Assembly: GCA_025602915.1 (NCBI GenBank)
Contig: JAHLJZ010000035.1
Span: 62,001-126,000, forward strand
DNA from: Paraphysoderma sedebokerense
Taxonomy: Eukaryota; Blastocladiomycota; Physodermatomycetes; Physodermatales; Physodermataceae
DNA length: 64,000 nt
Reading direction: 5' to 3'
Both the position numbers and the translations under genes were made by a program. The first letter of the stretch is position 1, and the number at the start of each line of letters is the position of its first letter. The notes under the pieces are model-generated. The model saw only the letters and a list, made by a program, of their open reading frames with translations. It searched no databases and had not been told where the DNA came from. This document shows, one piece after another, positions 9,830-24,311 of the stretch.

Positions 9830-10623
9830 CTAAACACTATTATTCTTCTCGCTAACTTTTGGAGCTGCTGCAGTTGTATCATTGACTCCATCAACTTTAT
9901 CATGTGCGTCTGTTCCGTTGCATTGTACTTCAAATACCGGAGAAACAAACCTAAATCTTGATCTATCCCAATTGAATTGGTTATTTGTTTCATATTCTAG
10001 CAGATACTTGCCGCTTTTAAAATTCGTGGGCACCCGGAATTTGTACAGCCCTCGACCATGTCGTGGTCTTCCTATTTTCATTGTTCGTTCTACTTTGATG
10101 AAATCGGCTGTCTGTCCCGACAATAATGTGCTCACTTTGTTGCCGTCAGAATCATACATAACAATACGATTCTGCTTGAGACCCTGTATGTGAATTGACA
10201 TAATGGATCAATGATCAATTCATAGATTAAATGAGTTTGACGGCTTACCCAGCGACTTCCGAAACCAAAAGTTACAACATGTATTTGTGCGTCTTGGCCA
10301 CATTTCCATATAGTCCCAGTATTCGGCGAAATGAAGTCCATTTTAGCGCGCCTCTGCCGTTGATTCGTCGCATGTCCATGAATCATCGTCCCAGGAATAC
10401 CGTAGGTTGCCCCTGCAATAATGAGGTATCAATCAGCAAAATCAATAACAACTCAAAAAGAAGTATCGCACTCACCGACAATTCCAATAGCTCCGGCTAA
10501 ACTTGCCGCTGCTGTAACTATTGATACTACGGGCACTGTAGGATTGGCAGTCGGAATGGGAGCACATGAACTGTGAACTGTGAGGACACAGATCGCCAAA
10601 GCAAAGAGTAAGTTCTTCGCCAT
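9830..10623 (-). CDS. Secreted array protein E with beta-rich C-terminal domain (3 exons)
   Basis: Exons 10476-10623 (148 nt), 10249-10412 and 9830-10183 join in frame. The first exon follows the array plan: signal peptide ending near HSSC, mature start APIPTANP, then an Ala/Gly/Val segment (VVSIVTAAASLAGAIGIV), with the first intron again in phase 1 in a Gly codon. The rest differs. After GATYGIPGTM comes a domain of about 120 residues (ISPNTGTIWKCGQDAQIHVV to YKFRVPTNFKSGKYLLEYE) that looks like an Ig-type beta sandwich and resembles in outline the Kre9/Knh-like domain of fungal surface proteins. The tail is Asn/Thr-rich with possible N-glycosylation sites (NGT, NDT, NNS). This suggests a wall or surface ligand fused to the array's N-terminal module. 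The fold is inferred by eye. Confidence 0.78.
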
Positions 10624-11193
10624 TCTGGAGTTATTTTAAGAAAGGAAAAAAAAAATGATTTTGCCCGAGAGGTTTCTTTGTCCTCTCTTAAATTGACCGT
10701 TTGAACCAACTCCACATGGCGAATCGGATGCTCCTTTAAGGCGCGAGGAGTTTGAAGTCTCAGTTCACAATACTTCCCCAAGTTACATATGCTTTATAAT
10801 CGTCTTATGTCCAATCTAAACCAATTCCACGGATCATTCGGTCATTTATTATGATATGTCCCTTAGAACACGGCACCTTAGTCCTTAATGGTTCACACTT
10901 TGGTTACAGACATATGCCGATTGTTATCCTGAAACGGTATGCTGGTCATGTAGCAGTTAGCCTCCTTTCGAGAGGCCTGACAAAAATATTACGGATTATG
11001 ATTAATGGACTTGATGTAACTCATAATATGCCTTAGCACATGTGTAATTGAAATCCACGATTCTTGATTCATCTTGAACTCTTACTACTAGTGTGCTCAA
11101 TGGACTTGGCGCGAGGTCTGACGGAATTATTCGTAAACAAAAAAAAACCGAATTTCCTTTGGTGCATGACAGACAGGGTCACTCGCTACGGAT
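10624..11193. other. Divergent promoter between secreted protein E and AON synthase
   Basis: About 570 bases between two divergent starts. The stretch 10640-10656 is A-rich. Open frames here are short and motif-free. No additional gene is seen. Confidence 0.4.
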
Positions 11194-12759
11194 ATGCAGC
11201 AAAAACTTGATAATCTGACTTCCCAATTACACAGCATACTTGAATCCAGGCGTAAACGGGGACTAATTCGCTCTCTTACTTTACCCGTCCGTCCGTGTGG
11301 CCGGCCATTGATTGATTTCGCTTCAAACGATTATCTTGGAATCGCACGCTCAAGCAACGTGAGAGAACTTATCAGAGATGAAGTGAAAGCAATCGAAGAT
11401 ACTGGATACAGCAGTCGGCTAGAGATTGGTCATATCCGGAATGTGGCCGCCGATGACATTGCAAATGATCAAATGCCGTTGACAGGGGCGACAGGTTCCA
11501 GATTATTAACAGGGAATCATCAGCCAACAGAGCAACTAGAGTCGTATCTCTCCAACTATCACAATTCACCGGCAGCACTCGTATTTAACAACGGATACAC
11601 AGCAAACTTATCCATTTTTTCAACTATCCCGCAGCGAGGCGATGTCGTGCTTTTGGATGAAAATATTCATGCAAGTGTTTATGATGGATTAAAATTAGGT
11701 GCAGGTAGAGCCAAAGTGGCCAAGTGGAAGCATGGAGATGTGGCTAATCTAGAATCGCTCTGTCGATATTACATGTCTGGGTTAGATTTAGAAGTGGCCA
11801 GTCGAACTGTCGCCTGCCGTCATCAAATACTGACAAAGAGAAACATATTTATTGCGATAGAAGGTATATACAGTATGGATGGTACTATTGCGCCATTGAC
11901 TGAGATCGTTGAAATGAAGTCCCGGCTAAATGGAAATATCTATATCATAATCGATGAGGTAAGTGCTCATCCATGCTTACATTCATTGATTTCCTACTGA
12001 TTCTCTATTGATTCATCACGAAGGCACATAGTACTGGTATTCTTGGAGACGGTGGCCGTGGGCTTGTATCAGCGTTGAATTTGACAAGTGATGTTTTCAT
12101 TCGATTACATACATTTGGCAAAGCTATGGGATGCCACGGAGGTATTCACTCACAGTTTAACTGAAAATATTATGATCTTAGTTCTAATAATAACTTAGCC
12201 GCGATTCTTTGTTCGGAAACTGTAAAGCAATATTTAATTAATTACTCCCGTCCTCTTGTATTTTCCACTTTTCTATCGGTTCATGATATCGTCACCATAC
12301 GCTGCGTGTATCATTATTTGGAGTTACATTACAAGAAGGTACTCAGAAGACGTTAATATGCCGGTCTTATTATTAACTGTCGTTTTGCAGGCATCGGATA
12401 AGTTAAGAGATGTAATCACAGCATTCCGGTCTGTTCTCGGTCCGCGTTTACCGCCCAAAGTGACGCTTTTGCCTTCAATTACCCCAATTCAACTCCTTGT
12501 AATTCCAAGTAATGAAAGTGTTGTATTTGTGTCTCAGGAACTCCGACAAAGAGGATTTATGGTTTTACCGATACGCTCGCCCACTGTTCCTGCCGGGACA
12601 GAAAGATTACGGATATGCTTGCATGCCTTCAATAGCAAAGAAGAAATTGAGGAACTGTGTGAAGCGATTGCAGATTGCCTAGTTATGTTGAAGAATAGAA
12701 TGCGGGTAGACTGTAGGAATGCTCTTGTCAATGATCCTGGATTGAAGTCCAAAATGTAG
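11194..12759 (+). CDS. 8-amino-7-oxononanoate (KAPA) synthase-like, PLP enzyme with SKM C-terminus
   Basis: Exons 11194-11958, 12024-12141, 12199-12338 and 12391-12759 join in frame. This is a fold-type I PLP enzyme of the alpha-oxoamine synthase family, which condenses pimeloyl-CoA (or pimeloyl-ACP) with L-alanine in biotin synthesis. Visible motifs are FASNDYLGIA, the GATGSRLLTGNH substrate loop, EGIYSMDGTIAPL, DEAHSTG (the PLP-contacting Asp and His, split by the first intron) and FGKAMGCHGA with the Schiff-base Lys. 5-aminolevulinate synthase and the sphingolipid enzyme Lcb belong to the same family but differ in length and flanking motifs. The last three residues, SKM, resemble a peroxisomal PTS1 signal; fungal KAPA synthases are known to be peroxisomal. 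About 20 extra residues near positions 70-90 are variable in the family. No other bio gene lies nearby. Confidence 0.85.
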
Positions 12760-12804
12760 TCTCATATCTTGCTAAAAATAAAGGGAAGTCCACTGAACTC
12801 GCGT

Positions 12805-12810
12805 CACGTG
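12805..12810. promoter_or_regulatory. CACGTG site upstream of U2AF
   Basis: CACGTG in context gtCACGTGct, about 77 bases before the U2AF start and just after the AON synthase stop. It is a candidate bHLH site, listed because the same hexamer recurs in other 5' regions here. Confidence 0.4.
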
Positions 12811-12886
12811 CTCTTCATTCAACACAAACAAATCTTCAGGCCCCAACTGTTTACATTAGATAGTCAACTTCTTTATAATTGTCGGA

Positions 12887-15317
<2,431 letters not shown>

Positions 15318-18113
15318 CTACTTTCTATCCATTTCTACCAAGCGGAAACCCGCGAAAACGTATCCATATCCAGGCTGATACCAATTTCTGAAACTACTTC
15401 TCTTAGCTATTCGATAATGAGTAGCCCAACTTGCCCCTAACACAACATTATGCTTTCCATCAAAGAAATCAGCCGAGTAACCAGGGTACATTTCGGATGG
15501 TTGAAATCCAGAGTAAGACGAGAATATGGATGACGTCCATTCCCATAGATTGCCTAATCCGTGGATATGGGAGTTTGTTAGAGGCGTTGTGGTCCATGAT
15601 TCAAAAGAGTAATTAGGAGTAGGGCAAGTTGGGAGTGAAGTGTACTGCGAAATAGATCGTGAATCAGAATTAGCGCTATCAGTGTTACCGACTAAGTTGT
15701 AAAATAATCGAAGTTCATCTTCCGTCGGTAATCGGTACAGTCTATCAGCAGTTGAAATTGCAGCGGCATAAAGAGTCGCTAGTGTCTGTGGAACAGCAAC
15801 AGGATGGTCAAGGACATTTTCAAGCGGAATGGGGCCGAATACTGTCCGGATTGCGTATCCATACTTGGACCAGGAATGTGACGTCCAAGAAGGAGGAATA
15901 AGAGATTGGTCCCAAGTGGTCGAACTGGATGCGGTTTTCGATTCGTTTTTGTTACGGTCAAGAAAATGAACGTATTCACCGATGGAAATGGGCCTAGTCT
16001 GGAGATTGAAGCTCTCAACTGATACTTCCCGTTCAGGTTTTTCATTGTCCCACCCAAAATGGTTTGTCGGTCTCTTACTTTTATTTGAATGTTTTTCCGA
16101 GTCTGAGTCAGTGTCGATTCCTGAGTCACCGTTAGCATTGGGATCTTCTAAGTCATCCAAGCCGATTTTGAACGTTATCTTAGGAATCGAGACAATTGGA
16201 GAAGTATCGAGAGATTTTGGGCTTGTGTTCATTACATATTTGGGCTTTGGGACTTTAGGCGGTGGATTAATCTTTGATGGATCAACTTGAACGAGCATGT
16301 ACAATATCTAGAATCTTTAATTAGATGTTGCATGTCGAATGAACGAATTAAACGAAAACCTACGGTTTCAAGGTGCATCGACTCATGCTCAAAAGCCATC
16401 CACATTGCTCTCAGGACGTTTCTACTCAGACGGCTATTGACATACCCGTCAACATAATGAGAAAGGACTCTATTGCGAACTTTGTCACGGTATTCCAAAA
16501 TATCATCCAGTATGGGCCATTGATTTGGCACTTCTGAGTGAGGATGGCAGCAAGACGGATCTTCAATTATCGGATCAATGCCGCGTTCGAAACTAAAACA
16601 ATTTGGTTAGCAACATTAACTTATTCAGTGGGCCAGCTATAGACTTACATAGTTGAATAATAGTCAGGGGTCGTCAAATTTTCTCCTAGAGCACGGCTAA
16701 TTTGGATATCGAGGAAACAAGGAATATGACCAATGTAAAAAATGATTGGATGACGCAGATCGATAGGTCTAAAGCAAATAGGTTATTTTCGGCCTTAGAA
16801 AGTGGCATTAGTAAAACCTACGTACTGTAACATAACATTATTTTTTCCAACAATGTCTAAGGTCACTGAATCCCATGCACGCCACAATTGCTCCCACTCT
16901 TTCAATGTTGGGACCATCTCAATTTTGTTATCAGGTTGAAAGTATTTCAGAGGTTTCTCCAATAACCAAAAGCCATAGATCTTTTGTTTCGAACTCCATC
17001 GTTCTCTTTTAATGAAGCCAGTTTCTAAAAGCAGTGATTCAACTTCTTTGGGTGAATATTTATACGAATACTCCACATGAATCAGTTCATCCCGTTTCAG
17101 CGAAGCTCGATGCATTATTTTAGGCATTTTTAACCCTCGTGGGGAAGATCTATATTCTATTACTTGATCTTCAAGACTTTGATAGTAGGCTTCGTGTCTT
17201 CCCAATTCCGAATTGTAAAAAGCATGGTATTTAAACTTTGAACGGTCGAATATTGGTTTACCGAGTATGGTGTTGACATGAGTAAGACCGTTTAGGATAA
17301 ATTCGGCAGTAACATTGTGAGGATCGTTATACGCTAGGGTGACTGCTTTCGAGTCATTGCGACCGTCGATTGCTATTACGAATGCGTCGGTCAATTTTTA
17401 AGTATCATAGCAGCAAAATGAGTGTAAGCATACCGATGAGAATCTTGTCATTTTCGCGCATGCCCTCATTTTTCAATTTGTTTAAAAATTCAGTGGCTTC
17501 CTCCCTAGTGTAATTCCCAATTGAACTACCGAGCCAAAGTATCAATTTATCGTCCAGGTTCTTAATAAATTCCATTCCATCGTCATAGGTTCCAAGTAGA
17601 CCTTTGACCTGAACATGCTTGTACCGTCCAGCCAGGCCGTCCAAAGACTTCTTCAATTCCCCGAACATGAGATCGAGAGCATAATACGTTGTTGGAATTT
17701 CGGCGGACTCAATAGCATCGAGGAGCAGTTTAGTCTTGCGAAGAGATCCTGATCCAAGTTCCACAACTGTGCCTCCAGGTTTCAAATGTTTGATAATATC
17801 TTCCGAATATTCCTTGAGGAGCGTAATTTCAACATTTGTGAGGTAATACTAATAATCTTGAATGTTAGCAGTCTTCGTGGCGCATCTTAAGGTAGTAGGT
17901 CTACGGTACCTCTTCTAAGTATGTAATCTGGTCAAATATCTGCAGGCCCTTCTCGTCATAAAGGACAATAGTCGGTATCTTGCGCATTTTACCCTTAGGT
18001 GAGTTAAAGAATGACTCGAGAATAAGATCCCTCAATGAGGCATTGGTCATTTCTAATGAACGAATGTCGGTGATGTTGGCCATGGAATCATGACACTTTG
18101 CACAAGAAGTCAT
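15318..18113 (-). CDS. EGT1: Ergothioneine biosynthesis protein Egt1 (EgtD-EgtB fusion)
   Basis: Egt1 trimethylates histidine to hercynine and then oxidatively joins it to cysteine, making the antioxidant ergothioneine. Six exons: 17910-18113, 17434-17848, 16826-17372, about 16650-16768, 16364-16593 and 15318-16307. The N-terminal half is the EgtD-type SAM methyltransferase (TVVELGSGSLRKT for SAM, YYALDLMFGEL, LWLGSSIGNY). The middle is a DinB-like helical domain with the iron triad motif HxxxHxE (FEHESMHLET). The C-terminal half is the FGE-sulfatase-like domain (LPTEDELRLF, GNLWEWTSSIF, GASWATHYRI, YVFAGFRLV). An acidic Ser/Asp insert (about GDSGIDTDSDSE) lies between the iron site and the FGE core. 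The order matches fungal Egt1 proteins. I placed the start at the first ATG; the upstream frame has none. Confidence 0.93.
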
Positions 18114-19145
18114 TTTTTCTAAAGTGCGATAATACAGAGGCAAAGGTAAGAACTTTTAATGGGTTTGCAATTTTTCAGAGATGGAGAGTTTGGGAAATTG
18201 CAATTTATGCTGATATAGCATTTGAACGGAAGTAAGGAAATATTAAGGTAAAACTGTGGCTGAATCGAGTCGCTGATTGTTCGGCCGATCTGATTGCCGC
18301 GGCACATTATTTCGCCTGTTCCCCTGCCAAAGTCCGCCAATCCCTGACCTGCTTCCCGGGATGACAAATGCCATCAGAGGGCATCCGCTGTGACTGTGAC
18401 TCTCTCCGTAGGGAGTTGTCTGTGTCGTGAAACTGGAGTATTTCACCGTAGCATGTCAACAGCACCGGAAAAGGGGGTGCCGACACGCTCATCCAGTCAG
18501 CTTGACTTGAAGTTTCGGAGGGTTGGGGGCATAGGAGGGGGGAGGGAATGCTATTGCTGAAGAAACGACAGAAGTGTGCGGACTACTATTATACTTTTCT
18601 TTGGTCGGGCAAGCCCATTGTTTTCAATGTAATACTGGAATATCTATTCATTGATTTTGAAAGCATTTGACTTGTCAATACATTCACAGTGAACTGTTTA
18701 TTAGGGATTCATCCGCGAGGAGCTCCAGCAAGAATGCAGACGTTTTATCTAATTCAAGCGCTCACACTTGTTTGATTGACAACAAATTCATCTGAAATAT
18801 CTGATACATTGACTGCGTGAGAAGTGCGAATTCGAGTTTCCCTTTAACTTGCAGTGGTCTTGATTCGATCTGTTCGCCAATTTCGCGTTCAATGTAATTT
18901 TAGTTTAACTCTCTTTCAATTCAATTGAAATGAGTACATGACATGTAGTTTTAGTATCGCAACCGTAATTGAAACTGGTCACAAGCATCAAGCTGAAAGG
19001 TACGAAGTATACAACTATTACTACTGCTGTAGAGTTAAATCATGGTAATCTACGATAGTCCCATCATTCAGTTGGCATAATGAGAGGAAGCTACTGCCAT
19101 AGATTTTATTTAAATGTATATTTCTTGCTTTAACTTTTGAAGATT
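18114..19145. other. EGT1 promoter and 3' flank of QPRTase
   Basis: About 1 kb without a gene. The part near 18300-18560 is more G+C-rich than its surroundings and carries several overlapping minus-strand open frames (18243-18492) that lack motifs; it is probably the EGT1 promoter and leader. The rest is AT-rich. Confidence 0.45.
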
Positions 19146-20362
<1,217 letters not shown>

Positions 20363-20751
20363 TTTACCTGGGTCGGTGGTATAGATGAGGGAAGCGCAGA
20401 CGACAGAATCTCGGATCAACTGGTTAAATTAGGTTAAATTCCGCTTACTGCAAAAACGGAAATCGCGTTCTTGGCCGTGCGAGCTTTATTTTCAACATTT
20501 ATACAGAAGGATTTTCATATTCAATTAATCTCCGAATTCTCAACGTTTTTAGATCTATGCCGTTCATTTGAATACCTTAATAATGGCATATGTGCGGTGA
20601 ATGAAAATATCGAATTTGAGAGCAGCAACGGGTCACATGATTTGGCCAGTCTGGCGCGCACTGCATGTAAACAAAGTGAGTTCCTGATATTGTCAAGTGA
20701 TTCAGAGCCGACATCCATACCCTCCATGTAGTCGGTGAGATCTATGCGATA
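20363..20751. other. Divergent promoter, QPRTase / Net1-like gene
   Basis: 389 bases between two starts. The overlapping open frames on both strands lack motifs. No clear regulatory element is seen beyond general AT-richness. Confidence 0.4.
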
Positions 20752-23700
20752 ATGGGTTCCAGAGTAAAATTGAAAGTGCAAGTGTTTCCCGCTCCTTCCG
20801 GCCCATCAGCTACCAATGGAGACAACCCATATCGCCAATTCATTCTGCTCGCGCAATCAAATTGGAATGTCGGTCAAGTCAAATCTAAGATTAAGGAATT
20901 GTGGATGAAGCTGTATGGTGGATCTGATGCGTATGTTTACAGAAATACTTTTTCTCTTTCTTCATGTATGATCTATCCGTATTCACAGTTCTCCATGCTA
21001 GGTTTTTCGATCATCTGTTGAACATTCAAGACGCAACTGGCTATGACGTCGATGATGATTATCTCGTCAATGATGTATTTGATGAGTCGAACATTGTGAA
21101 ATTGTATCTTCCAGAAGAGTACGAAATATGGAATGGCATCAACGGTATGAAACGTAAAAATGAGATGGTGTATTCACCGCAGACGAATTTCCAAGTACGT
21201 AAAACGCAGAATGTCTTCTGTGCAATCATTTCTTCGGACTGCTAATGTTACTATGGGCATTACTCACAGATCAAGAGGCAAAGAACATCTGATACACCGA
21301 ACCACAATTTTGAATCACCCCAGCTATGCTCCCCTTCAACCCAAAATGTGTCGGACGAATCTGATAATACTCACCAATTGCAGCAATATTCAAACTCCAT
21401 TTTCATGGAAGTTGTCCCGGATAGTGAAAATGAAGAATACCGTCGTCGTAATTCTGTTGCATCGGCGTCAGAGATGACTCAAACTCAAGATTATGATTCC
21501 GCAATATCTTTTAACCCGTTCAAGCATTCATCGACCAGTCCAGAATTTCCCGTGCCGACGCAAATACAATCTACTTCATCACAATTCCTTCCTCCAAATA
21601 GTTCGGAATCACACGATCTCAAGAATGCAGCCGTTCCTACCAATTCTTCAGTTCCCTCATCCCAACCGAAGAGGCGCGATAGCGTGGAAGAGCCATTCTT
21701 CCCCCTGTCTGGCATCGTCAAGGACGCTGTCTGCATTCAGACTTCGCAAGAATCGGATGTGTTGAAATCCGTTATACCCAAAGATGAAAGATGTCTTAAT
21801 GATAGGGAAAAGAGCGTGGATAGAGCAAGTTCTAAATTGTCAGTATCCGCTGATGACAAAGGCTACGAATCGTCTTCAGAGTCCGCGAATGATATTGTAA
21901 ACGGAAATGATAAAGCAATATCACCGCCAGAAAGTAGTGTGACGGACGAAACTCCTGTTCCTGGTGATGATAAAGGTTATGAATCGTCCTCCGAGTCAGA
22001 AGTCGGCGAATCAACTAGCACAATAGCAGAACGTTCGACGGAAGCCGTGATTGATGATAAAGGCTACGAGTCTTCCTCTGAATCTGAGCCGGAGTCGACG
22101 CTGGCCGACACTAGAACCAAAACTGGATCACCTGTCAAGAAGGAAAGAGCACCAGAAAGCTCGCAGGACAAGGGAACTATCGAGGACGAAATCATAATAC
22201 CGGCGAATGCATCTCCTTCCGTTTCACGACCTAAAAACTATTCTTCATCCAATGAAGATGAACAGCATTCGCCTCAACTCCCTAGTACCAAGCAAGAAGA
22301 AAGCGAATCTTCAACCACGACTTCAGATGACTCGTATAGCGACGATAGTTCCGCAACAAGCTCTGATAGTGAAGGGGAAGAAGAAATTCAAGGTGCTGTA
22401 GTCGAGGAAGGTGATTCCAATGGTAAATCCGACAATAATGACGACATGGTCGAAACCGACACGGAAAGCGAAGACGAAAGCGATGTTCCCCCTACAAATT
22501 TGCCGTCTATTCCTGTTCCTGTAACCACAGTCGTACCTGCTACAACTGCTATCTTACCAAAAACCACGACGGCAACGGCTGTTTCCCAGAATAACCAAAT
22601 ATCTGATGACAAATCTAAGAAACCGCAAGACGAATCTATTTCACAAGTGGAATCGGAGGCGGATGCGTCACTTACGAGGTATTCGGAAAAGGTAATGCCG
22701 TCTTCACGAAAAACAATAGCAAAATCAAGAGAACCTCAACTTCCGTTGCAACCTCAAAATCGCCGTAGCTTACCACAAAGAACATTTAGTTTATCTGCCC
22801 TTGCGCAATCTCAGAATTTCTTGGAAAGTGTATCAACGAGTACAACCGTTCAATCCACATTTTCTCGTCCCTCTGGTCCTACGAAGACTGCGAATTCTAA
22901 ATCATCTGCATTATCGGCTTCAAAACCGAGTCTCGGAATCACTAGTTCACAGAAACCGGTACCATCCAAACCTGTTGAACCGTCATCAGGTGAAGAAAGT
23001 GACAGCGAAAGCGAGAGTGAGAGTAGTTCGAGTAGCAGCAGTGGTAGTGACAGTTCTTCGACCGATTCAGATGACGATGCAAAGAAAAGTAAAAAAGGAG
23101 AAAAAACCGCAAGCAAGAAAAGTAACATCAACCAGCAAAATATTCAATTAGCAGGCCAACGCAAAAAGAAAAGGAAAAGTGGGTTAGCCTCGTTAGCTCG
23201 AGATGGTTCGTTGACTAATCCATCCCCTAAAATTTTCAACTTACATTAACTCCAACTCCATTTTTCTATCCATTCCACAGTCTCAATCCGAACCCAACGT
23301 CCTTCCAACTCATCGACAACACGTCACTCCACAACATCAAACCCTCCCTCTCGTTCTTCTACAACCCCATTCCCATTCTCCCAATCCGATTATCAAACAC
23401 ACCCCACAAAATCTAATCCATCTCTACAATCCACCCCGCATTCACATCCCTCCCAACTTCAACTTCAACCCCCATCTCAAACTCAATCTCAAAATCAATC
23501 TAAACGAACCCGAAAACTATCAGCCCTCGAAAACGACGTGAGCATTGCACTCTCTCAACGACGGAACTCTACAATCGAGCAATCCAAGAGTCCGAATTTG
23601 ATGAAACAAAAAACTTCAAATCAAATTGTAAATCAAAAACAAGTTTCGGGAACGGTAGAGACTGTGGCGGTGAAAACAAGTATGGAGAGTAATGATAGTG

Positions 23701-23783
23701 ATAGTGATAGTGATAGTGAAAGCGAGAGTGATAGTGAAAGTGAAAGTGAAGATAGTAGTAGCAATAGTAACGGTAGTGAATAA
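20752..23783 (+). CDS. Nucleolar Net1/Dnt1-like protein with Ser/Asp-rich tail
   Basis: The exons begin at 20752, about 21012 and 21270, and the last runs 23281-23783. The first 110 residues (KLKVQVFPAPSG, FILLAQSNWNVGQVKSKIKE, DATGYDVDDDYLVNDVFDES) resemble the ubiquitin-like N-terminal domain of the fungal Net1/Tof2/Dnt1 family, nucleolar proteins that anchor Cdc14 phosphatase or restrain mitotic exit. The remaining 800 or so residues are disordered: three copies of DDKGYESSSES around 21855-22085, acidic Ser runs typical of CK2 substrates, a Lys-rich patch (GQRKKKRKS) and a final SDSDSDSESESDSESESE tail like Nopp140/Srp40. The donor of the last intron is uncertain (near 23182 or 23206); both keep frame. 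The family call is from motif memory only. Confidence 0.72.
23690..23783 (+). repeat. Coding (AGTGAT/AGTGAA)n microsatellite
   Basis: A run of AGTGAT and AGTGAA hexamers encodes the terminal Ser-Asp/Ser-Glu repeat of the Net1-like protein. Such tracts change length easily by slippage. Confidence 0.8.
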
Positions 23784-24311
23784 ACATTCTTTTGGAACTG
23801 GGTTTACCTGATATCTCTTAAACTTTGGTTTCAAGAAATACACGTTTCTTCTCCGTTTCTTCCCTGAGAGTTGTACCTTTCGATGTTAAATCCAAAACAT
23901 AAAAAACCATATATTATTTCAAGCAAAGTACAAAGTACAAACTACCAATCTTGTGTTTTAATAATCTTAACAATCATTTCTTTATCATCACATTTTACCA
24001 CTCCTTTCCGTCAACAAAACCTACAGTTTGAATTTTTTTCAGAAGTGTAGCCCGTAACTCCCGGGAAAACAAAAGATTTATGAGAAACTACATCAAGTCA
24101 AACATAAACGTGAAAATCAAACTAAACTAAACTAAAGAATTAAAATTCAATCTTAGACCACAAATTAGATAATTACTACCAAGACACCCATATACCAAGA
24201 TACACAAGATAACTAATTCTCGTAAACTTTTGTTTGAATTGGTGAAGTTTCAATCATTGTTTTCAAGGGTTTTTGGTTTTGAATGTGGATATGGTGGTGG
24301 TTGGTTGATTT
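23784..24311. other. 3' flanks of Net1-like gene and TUF1
   Basis: Tail-to-tail region, strongly A/T- and A/C-rich, without coding features. It presumably holds two long 3' untranslated regions. Confidence 0.45.

Noticed and set aside
22850-23131. Leu/Ser-rich minus-strand frame
   Set aside because: Antisense shadow of the acidic Ser tail of the Net1-like gene.
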